Shown: one piece after another, positions 45,769-55,500 of the stretch
How positions within the stretch are numbered: the stretch's first letter is position 1
How the letters are laid out: each line of letters opens with the position of its first letter
Assembly (NCBI GenBank): GCA_937890595.1
Contig: CALADM010000025.1
Span: forward strand, 248,001 to 312,000
DNA: 64,000 bases
Origin: CAJMNU01 sp905214855
Lineage (GTDB): Bacteria; Bacillota; Clostridia; Lachnospirales; Lachnospiraceae
Reading direction: 5' to 3'
Notes under the pieces: model-generated
Told to the model about the DNA's origin: nothing
The model's input: only the letters and a program-made list of their open reading frames with translations
Database searches by the model: none
Made by a program: the position numbers and the translations under genes

Positions 45769-47700
45769 TTAATATTTTCTTGCTGCATTGCGACCTTCCA
45801 TCACACCTTCACAGGCATTTCTTACACTTTCTTTTTCAGATGTGGTAGCAATCCCTACATTCCACCAAGATTCATATCCATCTGTCATAGTCTTCGGAAT
45901 CACCTTCAAGTCAAACAAACATGCAATATCCTGTTTCTTTGCATCCTTTAATGCCGCTTCCAATTCTTCTATCGTATGGCAAGTATATGCTTTTAAACCA
46001 TATCCTTGTGCAATTTTTGCATAATCTACTGGGATCAAATCCCCTGTTGGTTTCTGACCATCTGTATACCGAAACTCTGTTGCTAAACTTCCGATCCCAT
46101 GATTCATCTCCAGATTATTGATACAGCCAAATCCACAGTTATCAAATACCAGAATATTGACTTTTCTTCGTTCCTGCATAATTGTCATGATCTCACTGTG
46201 AAGCATCTGAAAACTTGAATCACCTACTACCGCATACACTTCATACTGTGGTTCTGCCATCTTGACTCCTAACGTTGCTGCCACTTCATATCCCATGCAA
46301 GAATATCCATACTCTGCATGGTATCCTCCACGTTTATCCGTTGTCCACATACGCTGCATACAGCTTGGAAGAGATCCCCCTGCCGTAATAACTGTAGCGT
46401 CTGCATCGATCGTTCTTCTCAATGCGGCAAGAGCTGCTGTCTGTGCGATACGCCCCTTGGTCAATTTTACAAACTCCGGAATCGTACGTGGATCTCTTGC
46501 CTTAATATTTGGTTCAAAGTCATCTCCTGTATATACAATACCAGCAAGACGTTCCATCTCTTTCTCCCAGACTTCTTTTGCCTCCTGAATCTCATTTTTA
46601 TAGGAAGAAACATAATCTCTTTCTCTCAATTTTTTTGCAAGAGCTTCCAGCGTAACTTTAGCATCTCCGACTGCTTTCACCGCATCCATCTTATATGCAT
46701 GGAAACGACAATTGTTAATCGTCACAAACTTCACATTTTCTCTCTGGAACAGCCATTTCGAACTGGTTGTAAAATCAGATAATCTGGATCCGACTGCAAT
46801 AATGACATCCGCATCCTTTGCAATGACATTGGAAGCATATGTTCCTGTCACACCAATCCCACCCAGACAATACGGATGGCTGGAAATACAGGCACTCTTT
46901 CCTCCCTGTGTCTCTCCAAATGGGATTTTAAATTCTTCACAGAACTTTTCTACCGTTTCTCCAGCTTCTGAAAAACGCACACCGCCACCGACAATCACCA
47001 GTGGTTTCTTTGCCTGTGCGATCACATCTGCAACATCCTCCAGTTCCTCCTCTACAGCCACAGGGCGGGTGATCCTGTGAACCCGCTTTTGGAAAAAGTA
47101 TTCTGGATAATCATAAGATTCTCCCTCCACATCCTGCGGAAGAGCAATACAGCACGCCCCTGTCTCTGCTGGATCTGTCAAGACACGCATTGCCTGAATC
47201 AGCGCTGTCATCACCTGTTCCGGACGAGTGATGCGATCCCAATATTTGCACACAGGACGAAATGCATCATTGGTACTAACTGCCAAACTACTGCTCACCT
47301 CAAGCTGTTGCAAAACGGGGTCTGGCTGACGGGAAGCAAAAGTATCTGCTGGAAATACCAAAAGCGGAATGTTGTTGACCGTTGCTGTAGCACATGCTGT
47401 CACCATATTGGCAGCTCCTGGTCCTACACTGGAAGCACATGCAATGATCCTTTTTCTATTGCTCTGTTTTGCAAAAGCAATCGCTGCATGGCACATTCCC
47501 TGTTCATTTCTTCCCTGCATAACACGAAGATTTCCCGGATTGCTGTCAAGAGCCTCACCAAGACCTACTGCAATGCCATGTCCAAAGATCGTAAAAAAGC
47601 CTTCTACAAACTTTGTCTCTACGCCATCCATAGAAACATACTGGTTATCCAAAAACTTTACAATTGCCTGTGCAACCGTCATTCTCTCTGTCTTTCCCAT
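45769..47700 (-). CDS. iolD: 3D-(3,5/4)-trihydroxycyclohexane-1,2-dione hydrolase
   Basis: Thiamine-diphosphate enzyme that opens the inositol-derived ring to 5-deoxy-glucuronate. Acetolactate-synthase-like layout: N-terminal PYR domain (FVEGFFTIFGHGIAVGLGEAL with the catalytic Glu), central domain, and C-terminal PP domain with VVGDSSFQMLHSEIM and DNCGFGCINN binding Mg-TPP. About 643 residues from the ATG at 47698-47700 (MGKTERMTVAQAIVKFL), matching the start of Bacillus IolD; ten upstream codons are doubtful. It follows iolC by 53 bases. Confidence 0.95.
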   Translation of the reverse strand: MGKTERMTVAQAIVKFLDNQYVSMDGVETKFVEGFFTIFGHGIAVGLGEALDSNPGNLRVMQGRNEQGMCHAAIAFAKQSNRKRIIACASSVGPGAANMVTACATATVNNIPLLVFPADTFASRQPDPVLQQLEVSSSLAVSTNDAFRPVCKYWDRITRPEQVMTALIQAMRVLTDPAETGACCIALPQDVEGESYDYPEYFFQKRVHRITRPVAVEEELEDVADVIAQAKKPLVIVGGGVRFSEAGETVEKFCEEFKIPFGETQGGKSACISSHPYCLGGIGVTGTYASNVIAKDADVIIAVGSRLSDFTTSSKWLFQRENVKFVTINNCRFHAYKMDAVKAVGDAKVTLEALAKKLRERDYVSSYKNEIQEAKEVWEKEMERLAGIVYTGDDFEPNIKARDPRTIPEFVKLTKGRIAQTAALAALRRTIDADATVITAGGSLPSCMQRMWTTDKRGGYHAEYGYSCMGYEVAATLGVKMAEPQYEVYAVVGDSSFQMLHSEIMTIMQERRKVNILVFDNCGFGCINNLEMNHGIGSLATEFRYTDGQKPTGDLIPVDYAKIAQGYGLKAYTCHTIEELEAALKDAKKQDIACLFDLKVIPKTMTDGYESWWNVGIATTSEKESVRNACEGVMEGRNAARKY

Positions 47701-47753
47701 TTTAATCCTATTTCTCCTTTCTTTTGCCATTTCACAAAGGCATCTGCATTTTT

Positions 47754-48788
47754 CTATACTCTGGCTATCATCTCACCAAATTTTTCTTTTTCTTCTTTTA
47801 TGAATGCATGTACTTCTTCTGGTCCCGGAAGAGAATCCGAACAATTATTGCTGCGGACCATCATGGATGCCTCCGCACTTCCAAATTCCAGACAGTCAAT
47901 AATATTCCATCCCTGATACAGACCATATAAAAATCCGGAGCCATATCCATCTCCGCCCCCAAATCCTTTCCTTGCCTCTACAGGAAATGGTTTAATAGAA
48001 AACTTCTGTCCATCACAAGTATATGCTGTAGAGCCTTTCATACCATGTTTGATCACTACGATCTTTGCATGATATGCCTGCCATGCTGCTGCAGATTCTT
48101 CATCTGTACGCCCTTCCTTAATCAGCTTCTCTGTCAGGTCAAACTCCTCGCGAGAACCCATGATAATGTCCGCTTCCTTTGCAACAATCGAATAATAAAT
48201 GGAAATTTCATCACTGTTTTTCCAATTGTATTCTCTATAATCAATATCAAAAATAATTCTGGTCTGATTTCTTTTTGCCAGCATCACAGCCTTGATCGCC
48301 GCCTCCCTGGAAGGGCTCTCAGCCAATGCCGTTCCAGAAATCAAGATTGCCTTTGCGCTTTGTATATACTCTTCATCAATATCATCCACAGAGAGCTGTA
48401 AATCTGCGATACAATTGCGGTACATCAAAATATGGCTTTCTTTTGGGGAGAGCATTTCTGTAAAAGTCAGACCTAATTTTTCTCCATTGGTACATTTTGT
48501 AATATGAGAAGTATCGATCCCCTGTTCCTTAAAATAATCTACCACAAATTCTCCAAACTGATCATCTGATACTTTTCCAATAAAACCAGCTTTCAAACCA
48601 TGCCTTGTCACGCCCACTGCAATATTGGCAGGAGAACCCCCAACAAATTTTTCAAACATATGTACCTTTTTCAAAGGCTTAAACTCTTCTTTCACCTGGT
48701 CTGTATAAGCCGGGTTAAAATCAATCGCTACACGTCCAAGCAAGATAAGATCCAATGGTCTTGTTGTATCAAATTCTATGTACTTCAT
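47754..48788 (-). CDS. iolC: 5-dehydro-2-deoxygluconokinase
   Basis: PfkB-family kinase, 344 residues, that phosphorylates 2-deoxy-5-keto-gluconate. The N-terminal LLGRVAIDFNPA and FVGGSPANIAVGVTRHG define the sugar site; the C-terminal GFGGGDGYGSGFLYGL holds the catalytic Asp (usual GAGD is GGGD here). First gene of the iolC-iolD-iolB operon, with AGGAGG before the ATG, a promoter at 48857-48885 and the LacI-type gene upstream. Its product is the substrate of the aldolase encoded at 34.4-35.3 kb. Confidence 0.94.
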   Translation of the reverse strand: MKYIEFDTTRPLDLILLGRVAIDFNPAYTDQVKEEFKPLKKVHMFEKFVGGSPANIAVGVTRHGLKAGFIGKVSDDQFGEFVVDYFKEQGIDTSHITKCTNGEKLGLTFTEMLSPKESHILMYRNCIADLQLSVDDIDEEYIQSAKAILISGTALAESPSREAAIKAVMLAKRNQTRIIFDIDYREYNWKNSDEISIYYSIVAKEADIIMGSREEFDLTEKLIKEGRTDEESAAAWQAYHAKIVVIKHGMKGSTAYTCDGQKFSIKPFPVEARKGFGGGDGYGSGFLYGLYQGWNIIDCLEFGSAEASMMVRSNNCSDSLPGPEEVHAFIKEEKEKFGEMIARV

Positions 48789-48824
48789 GATCCGTCCTCC
48801 TATTTTTATATCCGCATGTTTATT

Positions 48825-48842
48825 GTGTGCTTTTTATGTGCT
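48825..48842. promoter_or_regulatory. Operator-like direct repeats downstream of the iolC promoter
   Basis: GTGTGCT-TTTT-ATGTGCT on the plus strand: two 7-base units with an 11-base period, near the expected start of transcription. The same arrangement occurs in opposite orientation at 48999-49018. Confidence 0.5.
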
Positions 48843-48856
48843 CTATTTTCTTTTTT

Positions 48857-48885
48857 ATCATAACACATTCCATTTTTTCAAGCAA
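48857..48885 (-). promoter_or_regulatory. Promoter of the iolC-iolD-iolB operon
   Basis: Minus-strand TTGCTT (48880-48885) and TATGAT (48857-48862), spacer 17 bases, about 70 bases before iolC. Confidence 0.65.
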
Positions 48886-48998
48886 TCCTTTTCTTTCTTT
48901 TTGCATTTTTTCTATTTTATGCACAATTTATAGGATGTTTTTTGTATATATTTTACCAAAATCCCTTTTCTCAATCCTACTTTCCCCATTTTTTAAAA

Positions 48999-49018
48999 AG
49001 CACACTTTTAGCACACTT
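48999..49018. promoter_or_regulatory. Operator-like direct repeats upstream of the iolC promoter
   Basis: AGCACACTT twice (48999-49007 and 49010-49018), an 11-base period; on the minus strand GTGTGCT-AAAA-GTGTGCT. It lies just after the stop of the LacI-type gene and about 115 bases upstream of the promoter. Confidence 0.5.
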
Positions 49019-49024
49019 CATTCT

Positions 49025-50038
49025 TTATTCTTCTACATTATATTTTGTTTTTAATTTAATTTCTGTATATAAGTATTCTTTTTCTGGTTTTTCCCGCTTC
49101 TCAATCATATTTGCCAAAACCAAAGGTGCCTGATAGCCCTGTTCATATCCCTCTTGATCGATCAAAAAATCTACTGTTCCCTCTAACAATGCTTTTTTAT
49201 TTTGTGGTGTCATATCATAAATAATTACAAATGGTCTTTCCGATAATTTCAAATGTTCAAAAGCCCTCTTTACTCCTGCCTGACCGCCAGAAACCACAAA
49301 AATCCCCTTCAGATCCGGATATGCAACAAGAGTTTGTACAATGATCTTTTCTACTTCTTCTTCCTGTTCCAAACTGCTCTGCACACCAACTAGCTCTATA
49401 TTCGGATACTCTTGTTTTATTTCCTCCACAAATCCATCTACTCGGCGGCTGCTGGCACTGTTACTAAAATATCCTGTAATCACCAAAACTTTTCCTTTTC
49501 CCTGCATCATAAGCCCCATCAGTCCAGCAGCTGTTCTTCCGCTCTGTGTATTGTTCAATCCGATAAAACATGTGCGTTTTGTCCCCACAATATCAGAATT
49601 AAACGTTACAACTGGAACTCCCAGTTTCTCTATTATCTCATTCAAATATGTCCGAATACCGTCTGCTTCTACAGGCATGATAGCAAGCCCATCAATCCCT
49701 TCATTTATCAGACTCTCTATTGCCTTCTTTTGTTCGTTCTCATCTACTCCCACACATTCTCTTTGTAAAATCGTTACACCACGCTCATCCAAATATGTTG
49801 CCGCATCCTGTATCCCCTTATTCACCGGAATCATAAAGGAAGAACCTGACAGCTGTGTTACAACCCCAATCCGCATTCCCTTCCTTTTATGTTTTGGAAC
49901 GTATCCCATCTCTTTTGCGATCGCCTCAACCCGTTCTGCAACTTCTCTTTTCACTTTTCCTCTTTGATTCAAAACACGATCCACAGTCCCTCTGGACACC
50001 CCTGCCTGTCTCGCAATCTCCTGAATTGTACCTGCCAT
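49025..50038 (-). CDS. LacI family transcriptional regulator
   Basis: 337-residue regulator. N-terminal HTH TIQEIARQAGVSRGTVDRVL with the hinge helix after it; the C-terminal periplasmic-binding-protein-like domain (about 60-330) contains MRIGVVTQLSGSSFMIPV and GIDGLAIMPVEADGI. The effector is probably a sugar or polyol. Start at 50036-50038 (MAGTIQEIARQ); an upstream in-frame start adds eight residues. It is upstream of iolC in the same direction, with a 236-base gap holding the iol promoter, so it likely regulates that operon. Confidence 0.9.
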   Translation of the reverse strand: MAGTIQEIARQAGVSRGTVDRVLNQRGKVKREVAERVEAIAKEMGYVPKHKRKGMRIGVVTQLSGSSFMIPVNKGIQDAATYLDERGVTILQRECVGVDENEQKKAIESLINEGIDGLAIMPVEADGIRTYLNEIIEKLGVPVVTFNSDIVGTKRTCFIGLNNTQSGRTAAGLMGLMMQGKGKVLVITGYFSNSASSRRVDGFVEEIKQEYPNIELVGVQSSLEQEEEVEKIIVQTLVAYPDLKGIFVVSGGQAGVKRAFEHLKLSERPFVIIYDMTPQNKKALLEGTVDFLIDQEGYEQGYQAPLVLANMIEKREKPEKEYLYTEIKLKTKYNVEE

Positions 50039-50149
50039 ATATTTCTGTCTTTCCTTTCTCATACTTTTCGCATAGTATATTCTAATGTGTATCTATTCCC
50101 CTTTGCTAAAGCAACAAGATTCATGACACACTCTGGTAGAAACAAAGGC

Positions 50150-50190
50150 AGGCACAAAATGCCGGATTTCTTCTCCAACGTTTTGTGCCT
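50150..50190. terminator. Hairpin after the DUF4349 gene
   Basis: Arms AGGCACAAAATG and CGTTTTGTGCCT with a 17-base loop. The following T run is poor, so termination strength is uncertain. Confidence 0.5.
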
Positions 50191-50210
50191 ATCCTTGCAC
50201 TTAGATATCC

Positions 50211-51275
50211 TTATTCTTTGTCTTCTGATTTTACTGTATCTTCTGTCTGTGTTTTTGGTGCATTTTCATCTGGCAGCTTCGGATATTTGGGAAATTCCTG
50301 TTTTTTCTGTGATTTTTCCCTTTTTTCTTTTGCACGCCGATCACTCCATTTCAACGACTTCACGATCACAAAAACAATAAGTCCGATCACCGCTCCCCAG
50401 AAAAGAAGTAACGGAATAGAGCTTAAAAACCAGACAGCAAATGCTCTCAATCCACTTGCCAAACGACTCAGGTTAGAACGAAAGCCTTTCTCTACCTGCT
50501 CAAAAAATCCATCCTCTGTCACTGGCGTGAACACCTCTGCTTCCGAAATATCCATAGATACTGTGGAATATGCAATCTGGTTATCAAAGACACGTAATTG
50601 GGATTCATAACTTTCCAGTTCATAGCGGATCTCAGAGAGTCTCTGTTCCAATGCCACAATGGCATCCATACTTTCCGCTTTTGCCAGTAGTTCCATCAGA
50701 CGATCCTGCTCCACAGAAAGCACTTTTTTACGGCTTTCCAAATCGGTATATCGCAGCGTGACATCCTCTACATACTCTGATTTATTCAAAACATTGCATT
50801 CCTTCGACACACCACCTACAAAAGCATCTACCTGTTCAATGGGAATGCGGGCGGTTACACTTGCATTTCTTCTGGAATCTCCTCCTCTATAAGAAGATCC
50901 AAAAACATCCGAACGTTCTATGTAACCTCCCAATTCCTCAACTCTTGCTTCGATCATGGAAAGAAATGCATCAAACTGCTTGGTTTCCACTGACATATCC
51001 ACTGTCTTGATCAATTTCCGGCTTTCTTTTATATCTGTCTCTTTTAGGTCATCTTCTTCCTGTGAATTCTCATGTTCAGAAACTCCCATCTCTTCTGATA
51101 CATCCGGCATCGCCCCAAGTGCAGGTGCAGCTGCTGCACCTGCCATGGTCTCTGTTACTGTTTCCTGATACATATTGCCAGCTGTATCTGCCGACTTACT
51201 GGAAGAAGCACCACATCCTGCCATCAGAAGCCCTGCCACGACACATACCATAAGATATCTTGCATACCGTCTCAT
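50211..51275 (-). CDS. DUF4349 domain lipoprotein
   Basis: 354-residue membrane-attached protein. A lipoprotein signal ends in GLLMAGC with Cys21. An acidic linker follows, then the DUF4349 region: IKTVDMSVETKQFDAF, a coiled-coil of about 60 residues (ESRKKVLSVEQDRLMELLAK and on) and DNQIAYSTVSMDISEAEVF. A C-terminal membrane helix (LLLFWGAVIGLIVFVIV) and a Lys-rich cytoplasmic tail end it. It is therefore anchored twice. Function is unknown for the family. It stands alone between the LacI-type gene and the mannosidase. Confidence 0.85.
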   Translation of the reverse strand: MRRYARYLMVCVVAGLLMAGCGASSSKSADTAGNMYQETVTETMAGAAAAPALGAMPDVSEEMGVSEHENSQEEDDLKETDIKESRKLIKTVDMSVETKQFDAFLSMIEARVEELGGYIERSDVFGSSYRGGDSRRNASVTARIPIEQVDAFVGGVSKECNVLNKSEYVEDVTLRYTDLESRKKVLSVEQDRLMELLAKAESMDAIVALEQRLSEIRYELESYESQLRVFDNQIAYSTVSMDISEAEVFTPVTEDGFFEQVEKGFRSNLSRLASGLRAFAVWFLSSIPLLLFWGAVIGLIVFVIVKSLKWSDRRAKEKREKSQKKQEFPKYPKLPDENAPKTQTEDTVKSEDKE

Positions 51276-51357
51276 GTAAACACCCCCTACTGTATTCTTA
51301 TCTCTATCCTATCACCCTTTCTCTGTTTTTTTTCTATTGAATTGTCCTTAAAATATC

Positions 51358-54300
51358 TTACATTTTTTTCAATTTCCATGTTTTGATTTCAAATGGACGA
51401 ATGCCAAAAGAAACCTTTCCATTCTCATGTGCGATCTCTCTTTCTTCCTGCTCCATGCAGTCACACTCCCAGATTGAAAACTGAGAAAGATCACCTAAAA
51501 CTGGCAGCTCCATGGTTACTTCCCCACGCTTTCCATATGCTTCATACATACGGATCACAATACCATCTCCCTCTTCTGCCAATTTCACTGTATCTGCGAT
51601 CACATGCTCTGCATCCAACTTCAACATAGAAAGTGTCTTCTTTTCTTTTGCCCCCACGATCTCTGCCTGAAGCGGACAATTGAGGTCATATGCCTCTTGG
51701 ATAACCCGTCCTTCCCTAAAATCTCCCATATGTGGATAAAATGCATAAGTAAACGTATGTACTTCCTTATCTGCATCTGGATCTGGGAAGATTCCGGATT
51801 TCAGCAGTGTCAAACGCATTACAGAATCATGGATATCATATCCATACTTGCAGTCATTTAAAAGAGCCGCACCGTAACCACACTCAGAAAGATCTGCCCA
51901 TTTATGTGCACACACCTCAAATTTAGCCTCATCCCAACTTGTATTTTTATGAGTTGGTCTCTCTACATACCCAAACTGTACCTCATATGTTGCCTTTGAT
52001 GCAAGAATATCTACTGGAAATGCAGTTTTTAGAAGCAGCTGCTCCTCTTTCCAATCTATGACAGTCTTAAAATCAATCCTTCCTGTATGACGGTAAAAAT
52101 AAATCCTCTGTTCCAGAGTGGATTGTAAGAAACGGCGTTTTATTACAATAGTTGCTCTTACTGGTCCATTTTCTGCCAGATACAGATCTTCCAGCTGATT
52201 CCAATGCCAGAATTTTTCTTCATAATACGAATCAATATTCCATGCATTATATTCCAATGGACGATCTTCAAAAACGGTCAGACAGTTACCAGTAAAACCA
52301 TCTTTCAAAACTTCTCTTTTTGCATTCTTATCATAGATAGAGGTAAACTCTCCATCCAAATTCATACGGATCTTATAAAATGGTGTCTCAAATGATGTGA
52401 TCTGACGTTCTCCAACCTTTGGACCACTGATGACAGGTTCGATACACGGCTGTGCTTTTGCAAGATCAGGATAAACTGTAACACCCTTTGCAAGAGCGCA
52501 CTCTGGAAGTGCAAACAGTACCATACCATTTTCTGTTCTTTGCAGCTCCTTATTCCATATTCCGGCACTCTCTGGAAGTTCTACAAATCCCCCACGCTCA
52601 AAACTCAATGTATTTTGCACCTGTACTGCTGCATTTTCCTGATCCACTGTCTGAAACTCCAAACAATTTTTTAATGCATTTTGTGCATTCTGGATCATGT
52701 TTGTATCCAATTCCCTCACTCGTGCATACTGGATATCAGAATCTTCATACACATCCTTAATGGAAGATCCTGGTAAAATATCATGGAATTGATTGAGGAG
52801 TACCAATTTCCATGCTTCCTCCAATCTCTCTTTTGGATATACAAACATGGGATCTGCACATGCTGCCAGAACACTAAATAATTCTGCATCTGCATTTAAA
52901 AACTCACACTTTCGGTTATTCTTTTTATTCTTTGCAACAGAAGTATATGTCCCCCTATGGAACTCCAAATACAATTCCCCGCACCACTTCGGGACTTTTT
53001 TGCCCTCCAGATTTTTTTCTAATATATGGAAAAACTCTTTGACAGAAGTTTGTCTTGTGACTGGACATCCACACACTCCTTTTGCCATCCTGCGGTTTTC
53101 TTCCAGCATCTCAGCTGTAGGACCACCACCTCCGTCCCCATGACCAAAGCATGTCAAAACATCTTTTGTCAGCTCCTTATTCTGAAACCTCTGCCATGTT
53201 CCCTTAACCTGACTAACATTCTGTCTTCCATTATATGTTGTATTAAAGCCTCCGTTTTTGATCAATTCTGGATACACCTGATAATTCGTCGTAGAAATAA
53301 AATATGTCAGGATCTCGCTTCCATCCAATCCCTGCCACATCATTGTGTCATTCGGCATCTTATTATATTCATTCCAGGCAATCTTTGTCGTCATGAAATA
53401 ACGGACACCTGATTTTTTTAGAATCTGTGGTAATGCCACACTATATCCAAATACATCCGGAAGCCACAACACTTCCTGATCCTCTATGCCAAATTCTTCT
53501 TTAAAAAACTTCTTTCCATATAAGATCTGCCGGATCAGAGATTCACCACCTGTCAGATTACAGTCTGCCTCCAGCCACATTGCACCTTCTGGTTCCCATC
53601 TGCCTTCTTTGACACGCTCTTTTATCTGCTCATACAGCCAAGGTGCATCCTCTTTCACAAATTGATACAACTGAGGCTGACTGGACATAAAGCGATATTC
53701 TGGATATTCTTTCATCAAGTTTAATACCGTCTGAAAACTTCTCACCGTTTTCTGTCTGGTCTGTCTCAAAGGCCATTTCCATGCCACATCAATATGGGTA
53801 TGTCCAATGCTGTGCACACACACAGGATTCTGATATCTTGATGTTCCATCTTCTTTCTGATATAATTCCTGTTCCAGAAATGCATCCGCCTCCTGTACCG
53901 AGACATAAAACTGTTCACTTCCTACTCGTCTCAGATCCAAAAGGTTCACACAACGGTTTAAGATCTCCAATGTGTCATTGCGGTCGATCTCATCCTCTCT
54001 CATAAATTGTGCCGCCTCAAATGGTACTTTCATATCATAATACAGTTTCTCCACATCCGAACGCAAAACTGCAATCTGTTCAAAAAGGAAATTGGTAGGA
54101 AGCTCTTTATTCGAATAAGCATAAATCGCAATCTCAAACTTTTCCCCTGCTTTTGCTTTTTCTGATAATGTCACTGTGTGATGGTTCATATCCATAGTAG
54201 CTGCCATCTTGCCATTGACATAAACTAAAAACTGTGGATTATCAGTATTCCAAATATCAGTAGCACCGGTTGCCACCATAAGGACCGCTTTTTCCCCTTC

Positions 54301-54531
54301 ATACTCTGGAGGAAGAATGATTTCTGAATACACCCAAAAATGCCCATCCTTACCTCCCCAAGTATCTGCTGGATTGAATGGTTTCCAGTCTTCTCCGTCT
54401 TTTTGAAATGTACGTTCCATCCGATAATCTCCCTCTTTGATCCATTGAGGAGTCATCTGCTGTACATTTGTATAACGCCAGCCTGACATATCTCTCAGCA
54501 CTGCCTTGATGCGGTTTTCATACTGATTCAT
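51358..54531 (-). CDS. Alpha-mannosidase, glycoside hydrolase family 38
   Basis: Large cytoplasmic zinc-dependent exo-alpha-mannosidase, about 1057 residues, no signal peptide. The catalytic domain begins near residue 240 with IGHTHIDVAWKWPLRQT (zinc ligands His and Asp); the nucleophile Asp is in WLPDVFGYSVALPQIL near residue 360; a further zinc-ligand segment is HGDGGGGPTAEML. N-terminal ~230 residues form the beta-sandwich of bacterial GH38 enzymes, and the C-terminal ~500 residues are beta-rich. The ATG at 54529-54531 follows TGGAGG. It is downstream of the ABC importer, so imported mannosides are the probable substrates. Confidence 0.94.
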   Translation of the reverse strand: MNQYENRIKAVLRDMSGWRYTNVQQMTPQWIKEGDYRMERTFQKDGEDWKPFNPADTWGGKDGHFWVYSEIILPPEYEGEKAVLMVATGATDIWNTDNPQFLVYVNGKMAATMDMNHHTVTLSEKAKAGEKFEIAIYAYSNKELPTNFLFEQIAVLRSDVEKLYYDMKVPFEAAQFMREDEIDRNDTLEILNRCVNLLDLRRVGSEQFYVSVQEADAFLEQELYQKEDGTSRYQNPVCVHSIGHTHIDVAWKWPLRQTRQKTVRSFQTVLNLMKEYPEYRFMSSQPQLYQFVKEDAPWLYEQIKERVKEGRWEPEGAMWLEADCNLTGGESLIRQILYGKKFFKEEFGIEDQEVLWLPDVFGYSVALPQILKKSGVRYFMTTKIAWNEYNKMPNDTMMWQGLDGSEILTYFISTTNYQVYPELIKNGGFNTTYNGRQNVSQVKGTWQRFQNKELTKDVLTCFGHGDGGGGPTAEMLEENRRMAKGVCGCPVTRQTSVKEFFHILEKNLEGKKVPKWCGELYLEFHRGTYTSVAKNKKNNRKCEFLNADAELFSVLAACADPMFVYPKERLEEAWKLVLLNQFHDILPGSSIKDVYEDSDIQYARVRELDTNMIQNAQNALKNCLEFQTVDQENAAVQVQNTLSFERGGFVELPESAGIWNKELQRTENGMVLFALPECALAKGVTVYPDLAKAQPCIEPVISGPKVGERQITSFETPFYKIRMNLDGEFTSIYDKNAKREVLKDGFTGNCLTVFEDRPLEYNAWNIDSYYEEKFWHWNQLEDLYLAENGPVRATIVIKRRFLQSTLEQRIYFYRHTGRIDFKTVIDWKEEQLLLKTAFPVDILASKATYEVQFGYVERPTHKNTSWDEAKFEVCAHKWADLSECGYGAALLNDCKYGYDIHDSVMRLTLLKSGIFPDPDADKEVHTFTYAFYPHMGDFREGRVIQEAYDLNCPLQAEIVGAKEKKTLSMLKLDAEHVIADTVKLAEEGDGIVIRMYEAYGKRGEVTMELPVLGDLSQFSIWECDCMEQEEREIAHENGKVSFGIRPFEIKTWKLKKM

Positions 54532-54586
54532 GATAGTACCTCCATTCTGCTGTTCTTTTTGAAATTTCTCATCAATAAATCCAAAA

Positions 54587-54632
54587 GAGGACACTCTAAA
54601 TTGGCAATCTCTTGCGTCTTCAGAGTATCCTC
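54587..54632 (-). terminator. Attenuator-like hairpin between the permease and mannosidase genes
   Basis: Minus-strand arms GAGGATACTCT and AGAGTGTCCTC, followed by TTTT. It may reduce expression of the mannosidase relative to the importer. Confidence 0.55.
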
Positions 54633-54639
54633 CCTCATT

Positions 54640-55497
54640 TTAACCTTTGATACCAGTAGATGCAATACCTTCTACCAGATATTTCTGCATGGTTAAGAAA
54701 ATCAAGAAAATTGGGATCAAGGATAATGTAGCCATCGCAAACATAGCACCCCAGTCAGACCCTGCTGTTGGATCTGAGAACATTTTCAGCGCATAACTGA
54801 CTGGATACTTGATTGGATCACTCAGATAAATCAGAGAAGCCAAAAAATCATCCCATCTCCACATAAAGGAGAAAATCGCACTTGTTACCAGAGATGGCTT
54901 GATCAATGGTAATATAATGCGGATAAAAATAGAATAAATACTACATCCGTCAATTTTTGCTGCTTCGTCCAGATCTCTCGGTATACCTTTGATAAACTGC
55001 AAATTTAAGAAAATAAAAAATCCCTGTCCAAACCACTGTGGCACAATCAAAGGAAGGTAAGAACCTACCCATCCCAGACGGTTAAATAAAATATACTGTG
55101 GAATCATGATAACCTGAAATGGAAGCATCATAGAAAGTAGCATACATCCAAACCAGAATCCTTTTCCCTTAAACTCACAGCGTGCAAAACCATATGCCAC
55201 AATCGCAGAAGAGATCACTGCTCCAATCGTAGAAACACCTGCAATAATCAGGGAATTTTTAAAGAAAATTCCAAAATCATATCCTGCAAATCCCTGCCAT
55301 CCTGTGATATAGTTATCCAGTTTAAAGGAACTTGGGAACAAATTCTGTGCTGTTCTAAAGATTTCATTGGTATCCTTAAAAGAACTCATAACCATCCAAA
55401 GCAGTGGATATACCATGACAATTGCAAAGCAGAATGTGAAGACATGATAAATCACTGTCAGGATTCTTCGTTTTGTTTTATAACTCTTTTCCATCAT
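54640..55497 (-). CDS. Carbohydrate ABC transporter permease (MalG-type)
   Basis: 285-residue inner permease with six membrane helices (VFTFCFAIVMVYPLLWMVM near the start). The EAA loop that contacts the ATPase is in RDLDEAAKIDGCSIYSIF, family CUT1. It overlaps nearly directly with the other permease (3-base gap; AAAGG inside the previous stop region). The ATPase subunit is not in the window; a shared MsmK-type ATPase is probably used. Confidence 0.93.
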   Translation of the reverse strand: MMEKSYKTKRRILTVIYHVFTFCFAIVMVYPLLWMVMSSFKDTNEIFRTAQNLFPSSFKLDNYITGWQGFAGYDFGIFFKNSLIIAGVSTIGAVISSAIVAYGFARCEFKGKGFWFGCMLLSMMLPFQVIMIPQYILFNRLGWVGSYLPLIVPQWFGQGFFIFLNLQFIKGIPRDLDEAAKIDGCSIYSIFIRIILPLIKPSLVTSAIFSFMWRWDDFLASLIYLSDPIKYPVSYALKMFSDPTAGSDWGAMFAMATLSLIPIFLIFLTMQKYLVEGIASTGIKG

Positions 55498-55500
55498 CTA

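Noticed and set aside
45000..45772. Long plus-strand open frame opposite iolB
   Set aside because: The iolB frame on the minus strand is clearly coding with family motifs; the opposite frame has no recognisable domain or ribosome site.
47077..47916. Long plus-strand open frame opposite iolD/iolC
   Set aside because: It spans the boundary of two well-supported genes and has the composition of an antisense shadow.
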